Below, piece after piece: positions 10,033 through 17,293 of a DNA stretch of 64,000 nt. Numbering within the stretch: the first letter of the stretch is position 1; every line of letters begins with the position of its first letter. The DNA comes from Billgrantia azerbaijanica. Lineage in GTDB: Bacteria; Pseudomonadota; Gammaproteobacteria; Pseudomonadales; Halomonadaceae. The stretch lies in the NCBI GenBank assembly GCA_004551485.1, contig SBLD01000008.1, positions 113,825 through 177,824 on the forward strand, given 5' to 3'. The notes below the pieces were generated by a model. It worked only from the letters and a program-made list of their open reading frames with translations. It searched no databases and had not been told where the DNA came from. A program made the position numbers and the translations under genes.

Positions 10033-11511
10033 TCAGAGGGCACGATACTCCTTCTCGAAGCGCTTGGCCTGCTTCTTGGAGACGCCGCCCAGCACCTCGA
10101 TGGCGTGACGCAGGCGCGCCCGGGTCATGTCGGAGCCGAGAATGGCCATGGCGTCCATCACCGAGGTGCTCGAGGAGGAGCCGGTGATGGCGATGAACAC
10201 CGGGGCCAGGAACTCCTTCATCTTGAGCTCGAAATGGGCGGCGAGCGCCTTGACCTCGGTGAGCAGCACTTCCTTGTGCCAGGCCGGCACCGCCTCGAAG
10301 CGCCACACCAGGAACTGCAGCAGCTTGACCAGGTCCTCGCGACCGAGCTTGACGCCGTCGAAGTCGCGCTCCTCGATGGCGGGCAGTCCCGCGAAGAAGT
10401 GGCCGGCGAGCGGTGCCACCTGGGAGAGCGTCTCCACCCGGGGACGCACCTGGGGCAGGATCTGCGCGACGTACTCCTCGTTGAAGGCCCAGGCCATCAG
10501 CGCCTCGAGGAAGGCCGCATCGTCGAGATCCTCGCGGATGTACAGGCCGTTGAGCCAGGTGAGCTTGTCCAGGTCGAACACCGGACCGCCCAGCGACACC
10601 CGCTGGATGTCGAAATGCGCCATCATCTCGTCGAGGCTGAACTTCTCGCGCTCGTCGGGCATCGACCAGCCCATGCGGCCGAGGTAGTTGGTCACCGCCT
10701 GGGGCAGGTAGCCCATGCGCCGGTAGTAGTTGATGGACGTCGGGTTCTTGCGCTTGGAGAGCTTCGACTTGTCGGGGTTGCGCAGCAGCGGCATGTGGCA
10801 CAGCACCGGCATGCTCCAGCCGAAGTACTCGTAGAGCAGCTGGTGCTTGGGCGCGGAGTTGATCCACTCTTCGCCGCGCAGCACATGGGTGATGCCCATC
10901 AGGTGGTCGTCGACCACGTTGGCCAGGTGGTAGGTGGGCATGCCGTCGGACTTGAGCAGGATCTGGGCATCCACCTGGGCCCAATCCACCTCGATGGGAC
11001 CGCGCAGCATGTCGTCGATCACGCAGGTGCCGCTGGCCGGCACCTTCATGCGCACCACGTAACGCCAGCCCTCGCGTTCGCGGCGCGCCTGTTCCTCGGC
11101 CGGCAGCGCCAGGTCCGCGGGCTTGAGTGCCAGGTGCATGCCCGCCGCCTTGCGCGCCTCGCGCAGCGCGTCGAGCTCCTCGGCCGTGCGGTAGCAGCGG
11201 AAGGCGTGACCGGCCTCGATCAACTGGCGGGCGTACTCGCCGTAGATGTCGCCGCGCTCGCTCTGGCGATAGGGGCCGTGCGGACCGCCCACGTCCGGGC
11301 CCTCGTCCCACGTGAGCCCCAGCCAGCGCAGCGAATCGAGGATCATCTGCTCGGACTCCGCCGTGGAACGCGCACGGTCGGTGTCCTCGATACGCAGGAT
11401 GAACTGGCCGCCGTGCTGGCGGGCAAAGCAGAGATTGAACAGGGCGATGTAGGCAGTGCCCACGTGCGGGTCACCCGTGGGTGACGGCGCGATACGGGTA
11501 CGTACGGTCAT
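10033..11511 (-). CDS. gltX: Glutamyl-tRNA synthetase
   Basis: A 492-residue class I aminoacyl-tRNA synthetase that charges tRNA-Glu. The HIGH-type motif is [13 protein letters not shown] (residues 9-21) and the KMSKS-type motif is K-L-S-K-R at 250-254; between them lies the GluRS-specific insertion with the HxLRGEEW motif. The C-terminal anticodon-binding domain is complete. ATG 11511 opens directly into the Rossmann fold. It ends 57 nt upstream of the tRNA-Ala/tRNA-Glu pair on the same strand, so read-through into the tRNAs is possible. Confidence 0.97.
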   Translation of the reverse strand: MTVRTRIAPSPTGDPHVGTAYIALFNLCFARQHGGQFILRIEDTDRARSTAESEQMILDSLRWLGLTWDEGPDVGGPHGPYRQSERGDIYGEYARQLIEAGHAFRCYRTAEELDALREARKAAGMHLALKPADLALPAEEQARREREGWRYVVRMKVPASGTCVIDDMLRGPIEVDWAQVDAQILLKSDGMPTYHLANVVDDHLMGITHVLRGEEWINSAPKHQLLYEYFGWSMPVLCHMPLLRNPDKSKLSKRKNPTSINYYRRMGYLPQAVTNYLGRMGWSMPDEREKFSLDEMMAHFDIQRVSLGGPVFDLDKLTWLNGLYIREDLDDAAFLEALMAWAFNEEYVAQILPQVRPRVETLSQVAPLAGHFFAGLPAIEERDFDGVKLGREDLVKLLQFLVWRFEAVPAWHKEVLLTEVKALAAHFELKMKEFLAPVFIAITGSSSSTSVMDAMAILGSDMTRARLRHAIEVLGGVSKKQAKRFEKEYRAL

Positions 11512-11690
11512 GACATCCGGGTTCCGTTCTGGAATTTGAGTGTCCGTTGCGGGATGAGCTTGCCGGCATTATACGCACCTGCCCCGGCACGGGCAGCCAC
11601 CCACGGCCGAACCTTTGCCGATCGTTCGCTGTCGAGTCCGTGTTCGGCCCCGGCCCGTCACGACGTTCGACGGCCGATACCACAACCGAA

Positions 11691-11715
11691 TGAGAACAGA
11701 TACACTGTTATCTCA
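11691..11715. promoter_or_regulatory. Imperfect palindrome upstream of the XRE regulator (candidate operator)
   Basis: TGAGA-ACAG on the left matches CTGT-TA-TCTCA on the right with a 2-nt bulge, around a short centre. It lies about 85 nt before the XRE gene in an AT-richer patch. A self-operator is an inference from position and symmetry only. Confidence 0.35.
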
Positions 11716-11799
11716 TCGTTGAGGCGCCAAATTTGCACAGAACAATGCCATCATCGACGATCATCTCCCCTAACAACTCCTTGACGGCAGGAAGACGAG

Positions 11800-12393
11800 A
11801 TGGATTCATTGGGCCCACGCATCAAGCAGCTACGGCAGGAAGCCAACCTGAACAAGGCCGCCCTGGCTCGCAAGGTTGGCGTCTCCGACGTGACGATCTC
11901 CTACTGGGAATCCGGCGCCATCAAGCAGATCGGCCACGAACGACTGGTCGCCCTGGCAGAGGCGCTGCAGTGCCCATTGAGCCGGCTGCTGGAGGGCGAT
12001 GACGCGGTACTCGTCGCGCCGCTCTATCTGCGTGGCGAACGGCCCGTTCCCTGGCTCAACCCGGCGGCCAACCGCATCACCTTCCCGGGCGTGCTGCTCG
12101 CCAACGTCGACTGGCCGGGGGACTGCTACCTGATCACGCCGGCCCCCGGTGAGCGTTTCGACTTCCTGGCGACCGGCGACATGGCTGCGGTGGGTCCCAC
12201 CGAGACGTTCGACCAGCCTGGGCGCTACCTCGTCGAGGACCGGGAGCGCCTGTTCATCGCCCATCTCGAGCGCGATGCCAGTGGCGAGCTGCTATGCTGC
12301 GGCGAATCAACTCCTGACGCCCTCCGCCCGCTAGAGGCGTCCCAGCGCCTGGTGGGCAAGCTGCTGACCCGCTGGCGCCCCGAGACGCCCTGA
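11800..12393 (+). CDS. XRE-family transcriptional regulator
   Basis: 197 residues. The N-terminal 60 residues form a helix-turn-helix of the Cro/CI type (RIKQLRQEANLNKAALARKVGVSDVTISYWESG). The remaining 130 residues look beta-rich (ITFPGVLLANVDWPGDCYLITPAPGERFDF..) and recall LexA/CI-type C-terminal domains, but I cannot point to a Ser-Lys autoprotease pair, so self-cleavage is not claimed. A GGAAG site precedes the ATG. The gene converges on a lipoprotein gene 9 nt away. The target is unknown; autoregulation through the palindrome at 11691 is plausible. Confidence 0.75.
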   Translation: MDSLGPRIKQLRQEANLNKAALARKVGVSDVTISYWESGAIKQIGHERLVALAEALQCPLSRLLEGDDAVLVAPLYLRGERPVPWLNPAANRITFPGVLLANVDWPGDCYLITPAPGERFDFLATGDMAAVGPTETFDQPGRYLVEDRERLFIAHLERDASGELLCCGESTPDALRPLEASQRLVGKLLTRWRPETP

Positions 12394-12402
12394 GCCCGCC
12401 CC

Positions 12403-12990
12403 CTACTCGACCTCCAGCACTTCCACCCGATCGTTGGTGCGCCGCGGCTCGCTGCCGATCAGGTAGCGCTGCGAATAATCGACGATCTGGCCCAGCCCAT
12501 GCCGCGAGGTCGTCACCAGCGGGCCGCTGAGATGTTCCCCCTCCTCGCCGATCCGGGCCCGGACGGCGTCGGGCTGCACGCTGGCGGCCGGCAGGGTGAC
12601 GTGAATGGTATAGCCGCCATCCGGCAGCCCACTGCCCGACCCGAGAGGGCCGGCGTTGAAGCGCCCCTCCTCGACCGCGGTGCGAGCCTGCCAGCGCACG
12701 CCGCTCAGCTCGCGCTCCACCACGATCAGCAGGCGGGCCCCTTCGGGCAGGTTGGTCTCGCCCTCCACCATCAGGCGCCGGTCACCGCGCAACGACGCCG
12801 AGGCGTCGATCCACACCGGCTCGGAGAGGGGCTCGACCGCCGGGGCCGCCGGCTCGCTCGCCGCCGGCGCGGCGTCGCTCTCGGGCTGTGCCACGCCACC
12901 GACGCGCTCCGTCTCCGTTGGCTCCTCGCCACCGTTGCAGCCCGTCAGCCATAGCAGCACCGTGAAACACGCCAACGTCCTTGCCTTCAT
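12403..12990 (-). CDS. Predicted lipoprotein of unknown function
   Basis: 195 residues starting at ATG 12990 behind GGAGG; a longer frame to 13053 lacks a ribosome-binding site. The N terminus MKARTLACFTVLLWLTGC is a type II signal peptide with lipobox L-T-G-C, predicting attachment to a membrane in the periplasm. A Glu/Ala/Pro-rich linker (about residues 20-50) leads to a compact beta-rich domain (WIDASASLRGDRRLMVEGETNLPEGARLLI..). I do not recognise the family. It sits between the XRE gene (convergent) and the DksA-like gene (same strand, 69 nt upstream). Confidence 0.75.
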   Translation of the reverse strand: MKARTLACFTVLLWLTGCNGGEEPTETERVGGVAQPESDAAPAASEPAAPAVEPLSEPVWIDASASLRGDRRLMVEGETNLPEGARLLIVVERELSGVRWQARTAVEEGRFNAGPLGSGSGLPDGGYTIHVTLPAASVQPDAVRARIGEEGEHLSGPLVTTSRHGLGQIVDYSQRYLIGSEPRRTNDRVEVLEVE

Positions 12991-13059
12991 GCCGGCCCTC
13001 CAGCCCCTAGGGTGGCCTTTCAGACTAACACCGTGCCAGCTGGCATGGCACATCCGCTC

Positions 13060-13380
13060 TCAGGCGTCGGCACACGCCCGACAGTAGGTGGTGTAGGGCA
13101 GCGCCTTCAGCCGACGGGGATCGATAGCCTCACCGCAGCGCTCGCACCGCTCCCCCTCCCCCGCCTCGATGCGGCTCAAGGCGTGCAGCACCTGTTTCAA
13201 CTCCTTGGTGGCCTCCGCCTCCAGGGTGTCGATCACGTCCTCGTTCTCCACCTCGATGGCCTGCTCCTCCATGTCCTTGTCGAGCGGCCCCGCCCGACGC
13301 TCCTTGTGCGCCCTGTAGCGCTCCAGCCGCGCGATCAGTTCGTCGCGCAGCCCCTCCAGTGCCTGTTTGCGGTCGGTCAT
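13060..13380 (-). CDS. TraR/DksA-family zinc-finger protein
   Basis: 106 residues: an N-terminal alpha-helical coiled-coil (residues 1-75, Glu/Leu/Arg-rich) and a C-terminal four-cysteine zinc finger C-x2-C-x17-C-x2-C (CERCGEA..YCRAC). Family members bind in the secondary channel of RNA polymerase. Two acidic residues near the hairpin tip (LDKDMEEQA) are in a DksA-like position, but the protein is shorter than DksA (about 150), closer to YbiI/TraR-type proteins. GGAAGGAGG precedes the ATG. Its effect on transcription here is unknown. Confidence 0.85.
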   Translation of the reverse strand: MTDRKQALEGLRDELIARLERYRAHKERRAGPLDKDMEEQAIEVENEDVIDTLEAEATKELKQVLHALSRIEAGEGERCERCGEAIDPRRLKALPYTTYCRACADA

Positions 13381-13576
13381 CTGTCACCTCCTTCCCCGCC
13401 GGAAAACCAGCGGCGTTGCTACATTATCGTTCTCCCTTCTTCATAGCACAGGGCCGTCGGCGCAGCGGTGACGCCGGTCACGGATGACAGGGCTGGTGGG
13501 GCTGTGTTCCGCCTGCCGACGGGCGGCGCCACGCCGGCCGAGCCATGCTCCAAGGGACGCGCGATCGATCGACGAG

Positions 13577-13598
13577 AACATAACTCTGGAGTTATGTT
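13577..13598. promoter_or_regulatory. Perfect palindrome upstream of hicB (candidate HicB operator)
   Basis: Arms AACATAACTC and GAGTTATGTT are exact complements separated by TG, 39 nt before the hicB start. HicB antitoxins commonly bind such palindromes through their DNA-binding domain to repress their own operon, so this is the likely operator. Confidence 0.65.
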
Positions 13599-13637
13599 TC
13601 AAACGTCACGGGCACCACCTCGGCAGGAGGAAGAGCA

Positions 13638-14060
13638 ATGCAATATCCCATCGCTATCGAATGGGGTGACGAACACACCGCCACCGGCATCGTGTTCCCG
13701 GATATCCCCGGCGCCATCACCGCCGGCGACACCGCCGGCGACACCGTCGAGCAAGCCTACGAGATGGCTGTCGAGGTCGCGCATATCCAGCTCGAAGAGC
13801 TCGCCGCCGCTGGGCAGGCGATTCCTATGCCTGGCGATATAGCCGAGCACCGCAAGAATCCCGACTTCGCCGGCTGGGGCTGGGGGCTGGTCGAGATTGA
13901 TGTCACCCCCTACCTGGGCAAAACGGAGAAGGTGAACGTCACCCTGCCCGGCCGCGTGGTCAAGCAGATCGACGATTACGTCTCCCTGCACGGCATCAAG
14001 AGCCGCTCGGCCTTTCTGACTCGAGCGGCCCTGCATGAGTTGGAGCGCAGCGCCGGATGA
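13638..14060 (+). CDS. hicB: HicB-family antitoxin, no HicA partner seen
   Basis: 140 residues. The N-terminal HicB fold (MQYPIAIEWGDEHTATGIVFPDIPGAITAGDT) is a partly degraded RNase H-like domain that normally caps a HicA mRNA interferase. The C-terminal VNVTLPGRVVKQIDDYVSLHGIKSRSAFLTRAAL is a ribbon-helix-helix DNA-binding domain. AGGAGGAAG precedes the ATG. HicA (about 60 residues with a dsRNA-binding-like fold) is found neither upstream nor downstream. The next gene is a broken HicB of another subfamily, overlapping by ATGA. The protein may now act only as a repressor. It lies in the decayed island next to dusA. Confidence 0.85.
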   Translation: MQYPIAIEWGDEHTATGIVFPDIPGAITAGDTAGDTVEQAYEMAVEVAHIQLEELAAAGQAIPMPGDIAEHRKNPDFAGWGWGLVEIDVTPYLGKTEKVNVTLPGRVVKQIDDYVSLHGIKSRSAFLTRAALHELERSAG

Positions 14061-14172
14061 ACGACATGGGCAAGTATCAGGGCTACACCGCCCGCATCGA
14101 GTTCGACGCCTTCCATGCCCCGTCGATCACTACCTGGAGGACTGCCGCCCCAGCGGCCACGAGCTGCTCTAA
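14057..14172 (+). pseudogene. Second HicB-family antitoxin, internally deleted remnant
   Basis: The reading frame opens with KYQGYTARIEFD, the usual N terminus of the longer HicB subfamily. After about 20 residues homology continues in another frame as VDHYLEDCRPSGHELL and a TAA at 14170. That tail matches the conserved V-D-D-Y-L-E-x-C segment that normally lies some 45 residues later. A central deletion with frame change therefore destroyed it. Its start overlaps the stop of the intact hicB. Subfamily assignment rests on motif memory. Confidence 0.6.
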
Positions 14173-14568
14173 CCGACCTCAGGCCACGTGCTGCCGCATC
14201 TTCCCAGCGCCATTGTCGAACTCCCCGAGCCCACCAACGACAGCCGCACCATCATCACCGCCGCCAGCCAGGCACTGCACGCCATCTACCGGCCCACCTA
14301 CCGGTTCGTGAAAGCCGGCGTCATGCTCATCGACCTGCTGGACGCCAACCGCGCGCAGCTCTAGCTGCAGGATACCCCCGAGCAGCAGGGCCAACGCGAC
14401 CATGGCCACCAACTCATAACGGCCCTGGACGAGATCAATCAGAAGATGGGGCGCGGCACTGTCACCCTCGGCCGGCCCAGCAAAAACGCCACTTGGCACC
14501 TGCGCTGCGCTCATCGAATGCCACGCTGCACCACGAGATGGAAGGACTCACCAATCGCGAAGGCATGA
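14173..14568 (+). pseudogene. umuC: UmuC (DNA polymerase V catalytic subunit) C-terminal remnant with amber codon
   Basis: One frame encodes the last part of a UmuC-like protein: LPEPTNDSRTIITAASQALHAIYRPTYRFVKAGVML, then a TAG at 14362-14364, then LITALDEINQKMGRGTVTLG and the terminal R-C-T-T-R-W-K motif that closes UmuC proteins. The polymerase domain and the start are gone. The frame is otherwise intact across the stop, so the amber looks recent compared with the loss of the 5' two thirds. UmuC genes are SOS-controlled and often carried on mobile elements. Confidence 0.7.
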
Positions 14569-14674
14569 CAGCTAGCACCCTCACACTTGACTTTGGTCTT
14601 TTGGCACGATCCGATGAAGGTGGGTATTGTAAGACACTCAACCACAATTCCAGTAACAGTCGCAGGGAGGCATC

Positions 14675-15748
14675 ATGGATCTTAGCGAGAAGTTATCCGG
14701 CATCGCACGCCGCGGGGAAGAGCAGATTGACCACATTCAAAGCGAGGAGGCGACCAAGACGGCCCTGGTTCTGCCTTTCATCAGTGCACTTGGCTACGAC
14801 CCCTTTGACACACGGGAAGTAACCCCCGAATTCACCGCTGACGTGGGAACCAAGAAAGGGGAGAAGGTCGATTACGCCATTCGTGCAAACGGCGACCTCT
14901 CGCTCCTCATGGAATGTAAACCCCTGGGAACTAACCTCTCCAATGTCCAGTACAGCCAGCTGTACAGGTACTTCGCTTGCACAGACGCAAAATTCGCCAT
15001 CTTGACCAATGGCTTCGAATACCGCTTCTACTCGGACCTGGACTCTGAGAACAAGCTCGACAACCGGCCCTTTTTCACCTTCGATCTGAGCGATTTCAAC
15101 GACCAGGATATCGAAGAGCTGAAGAAGTTCACCAAGCCGAACTTCGACGTCGACGCCATTCTGGGTACTGCGAATCGGCTCAAGTACACGAACTTGGCAA
15201 AGCAGGCCATCGACGAGGTCTTCCAGGAGACGCCCGAGGAATTCGTCAAGTTCATCGTCGGTAAGATCTACGATGGCCGCCAGACCCGCCAAGTGGTTGA
15301 TGAGTTCACTCCGATCATCAAGGAAGCGAGCAAGCTTTACATCAAGGAGCAAGTAGCACAGCGCCTTCGTGGCGCCCTCGCGAACAACGACATCGACACT
15401 CGGACCTTTCCGGAACCAGAACAAGCCTCGGACGAGCCCCAACCTGATGACGACGGCATTATCACAACGCAGGAGGAGATTGACGCGTATAATATCGTAC
15501 GCTCTATCCTGGCTGAGGATGTGGACGTAAGCCGGGTGGTCATGCGTGATGCGAAGTCTTACTGTGCCGTCTTGCTTGATGACAACAACCGAAAACCCAT
15601 CTGCAGGTTTCACTTCAATGCCAAGACTGTGAAGCGGGTTGGATTCTTCAATGATAAGAAGGAAGACCGGTTCGAGATTCAGGCTGTTAGCGACCTATTT
15701 CAATACAGGGACCAGCTAAAGACGACCGTGGGCGAATATCTGGAATGA
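14675..15748 (+). CDS. Solitary HsdR_N-domain protein, predicted restriction-type nuclease
   Basis: 357 residues. The first 130 resemble the N-terminal nuclease domain of type I restriction HsdR subunits: IQSEEATKTALVLPFISALGYDPFD, then a PD-(D/E)xK core with D66 (K-V-D-Y-A-I) and E80-C-K82 (LLMECKPL). The rest has no helicase motifs; an acidic linker (about 247-262) leads to a C-terminal domain (SILAEDVDVSRVVMRDAKSYCAVLLDDNNRKPICRFHFN). No methylase or specificity gene is nearby. GGGAGG precedes the ATG. By eye it is less GC-rich than its neighbours, which suggests acquisition with the island. A stand-alone defence nuclease is plausible but untested. Confidence 0.75.
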   Translation: MDLSEKLSGIARRGEEQIDHIQSEEATKTALVLPFISALGYDPFDTREVTPEFTADVGTKKGEKVDYAIRANGDLSLLMECKPLGTNLSNVQYSQLYRYFACTDAKFAILTNGFEYRFYSDLDSENKLDNRPFFTFDLSDFNDQDIEELKKFTKPNFDVDAILGTANRLKYTNLAKQAIDEVFQETPEEFVKFIVGKIYDGRQTRQVVDEFTPIIKEASKLYIKEQVAQRLRGALANNDIDTRTFPEPEQASDEPQPDDDGIITTQEEIDAYNIVRSILAEDVDVSRVVMRDAKSYCAVLLDDNNRKPICRFHFNAKTVKRVGFFNDKKEDRFEIQAVSDLFQYRDQLKTTVGEYLE

Positions 15749-15759
15749 CCTCTATCGCT

Positions 15760-15893
15760 CTATTGACCGCTATCAATTAGCACCTCAATCAAGCTGGCGT
15801 CGTCGTGAGTGGGCTTATTCACCCGCCTGCTCACCCGCCAGTACGTCAGCAGCTCGGCGGGCAGGTGACGCCCCCCGGTGCGGACAACCTTCA
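15760..15893 (-). pseudogene. Unrecognised coding remnant in the island
   Basis: A minus-strand frame ends at TAG 15760 with a coding-like tail (..GGRHLPAELLTYWRVSRRVN..IEVLIDSGQ). It abuts the integrase remnant in a different frame. The family is not recognised. It may be the 3' end of a gene whose body was deleted, and it converges with the nuclease gene 11 nt away. Confidence 0.3.
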
Positions 15894-16136
15894 TTGGCGT
15901 TGACACCGCCGGCTGTATACCTTGGCCAAGGCCGACCAGCGCTCGCTTTCGGCCACTACGCGCCGGCTGGTGTTGCCCGGGCTCTCGAGCTCCAGGCGCT
16001 TGGCCCACTCCTCAGCCATGGCTTTGCGAGGAAAGGCCTTGGACTCGGCGTGCTGGAGACCATCCCGCGCGATGCGGACCTGCGCAATGTATGAGAAACT
16101 GCCATCCTTCTTGCGGCGCTTCCGGATCGTCGCCAC
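15891..16136 (-). pseudogene. Tyrosine recombinase (integrase) N-terminal remnant
   Basis: From a GTG at 16136, preceded by AGGAG, the frame reads VATIRKRRKKDGSFSYIAQVRI..KAFPRKAMAEEWAKRLE. This is the arm-binding N terminus of phage-type tyrosine integrases found beside dusA in many proteobacteria. After about 55 residues the similarity stops and the frame ends at 15891. The core-binding and catalytic domains, including the R-H-R-Y residues, are absent. It reads away from dusA, as integrases of dusA-targeting elements do, and marks the scar of an element that can no longer excise on its own. Confidence 0.75.
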
Positions 16137-16218
16137 TTTGCATCTCCTTGGTACCAAATCGAAGACGCCCCAAGTACCAAATTAGTACCAGCGCACTTCG
16201 AAAAACCTGCCCTAACCA

Positions 16219-16234
16219 CTGTAAATATGTACAG
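16219..16234. promoter_or_regulatory. LexA-type SOS box
   Basis: CTGTAAATATGTACAG fits the CTGT-N8-ACAG consensus exactly. Six of eight central positions match the alternating AT core, and an outer A/T pair extends the symmetry. It lies 2 nt before the first possible dusA start and 83 nt from the integrase remnant start. Either direction could be controlled; an exact CTGT-N8-ACAG is expected about once by chance in a window this size. Confidence 0.5.
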
Positions 16235-16236
16235 TT

Positions 16237-17277
16237 ATGACAGATAAGGCAACCGCCACAACCCGCATGGATACTGGCATGACGCGCCCCGCGCTGGATA
16301 GGACGTTCTCCGTGGCGCCCATGATGGACTGGACGACCCGCGATTACCGCGCCTTCGCCCGGACTCTGACCCGCCGCGCGCTGCTCTACACCGAGATGGT
16401 CACCACCGGGGCCATCCTGCATGGCTCGCCACGGGAGCGCTTCCTGGGCTACGATGCGGTGGAGCACCCCATTGCCCTGCAGCTGGGCGGCAGCGACGCC
16501 GGCGAGCTGGCCGAGTGCGCGGCCATCGCCGAGGCGTGGGGCTACGACGAGGTGAACCTCAACGTCGGCTGCCCCAGCGACCGGGTGCAGAACAACCTGA
16601 TCGGCGCCTGCCTGATGGGCCATCCCGAGAAGGTGGCCGCGGCGGTGCGCGCCATGCGCGCGGCGGTGTCGATCCCGGTCACGGTGAAGTGCCGCATCGG
16701 CATCGACGACCAGGACGAGGACGCCGATCTGTCGCGCTTCATCGCCACGGTGGCGGAGGCCGGCTGCGACACCTTCGTCGTCCACGCCCGCAAGGCGTGG
16801 CTCGAGGGGCTCTCCCCCAAGGAGAACCGCGATATCCCGCCGCTCAACTACGGCCAGGTGCATCGCCTCAAGCGGCAGCGCCCCGAGCTGCACATCGGCA
16901 TCAACGGCGGTCTCAAGACCCTCGACGCCTGCCGCGAGCAGCTCGCCCAGGTCGACAGCGTGATGGTGGGGCGCGAGGCGTACCAGAACCCCTGGCTGCT
17001 GGCGAGCGTCGACAGCGCCTTCTACGGCGAACCGGGCCCGGCCGAGAGTCGCCACGCCGCCGCCCGGGCACTGCGCCCCTATATCGCCCAGCGACTCGAC
17101 GAGGGCGCGAAGCTCAACCACCTCACCCGCCACCTGCTGGGGCTCTTCCAGGGCCAGCCCGGCGGACGGCGCTTCCGCCGCCACCTCTCCGAGCACGCCC
17201 ACCGCGATGGCGCGGGGCTGGCCGTCTTCGACGACGCCCTGGGCCTGGTCGCCGAGCGAGCGGCAGAGCCCGCCTGA
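16237..17277 (+). CDS. dusA: tRNA-dihydrouridine(20/20a) synthase
   Basis: A 346-residue FMN enzyme reducing uridines 20/20a in tRNA D-loops. Key motifs are FSVAPMMDWTTRDYR, LLYTEMVTTGAI, EVNLNVGCPSDRVQNN (catalytic cysteine) and INGGLKTL for phosphate binding. No good ribosome-binding site precedes ATG 16237; ATGs at 16267 and 16279 are alternatives, and the latter gives a length typical of DusA. The first 20 residues may have been supplied by the integrated element. dusA is a known insertion target for integrative elements, and the remnant integrase immediately upstream fits that. Confidence 0.92.
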   Translation: MTDKATATTRMDTGMTRPALDRTFSVAPMMDWTTRDYRAFARTLTRRALLYTEMVTTGAILHGSPRERFLGYDAVEHPIALQLGGSDAGELAECAAIAEAWGYDEVNLNVGCPSDRVQNNLIGACLMGHPEKVAAAVRAMRAAVSIPVTVKCRIGIDDQDEDADLSRFIATVAEAGCDTFVVHARKAWLEGLSPKENRDIPPLNYGQVHRLKRQRPELHIGINGGLKTLDACREQLAQVDSVMVGREAYQNPWLLASVDSAFYGEPGPAESRHAAARALRPYIAQRLDEGAKLNHLTRHLLGLFQGQPGGRRFRRHLSEHAHRDGAGLAVFDDALGLVAERAAEPA

Positions 17278-17293
17278 CGCCGCCGCCGACGCC

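Noticed and set aside
13484-13669. Possible hicA upstream of hicB
   Set aside because: The frame has no HicA motif (no G-S-H-H-x-F-x-H pattern with the right spacing) and runs through the palindrome and the hicB ribosome-binding site.
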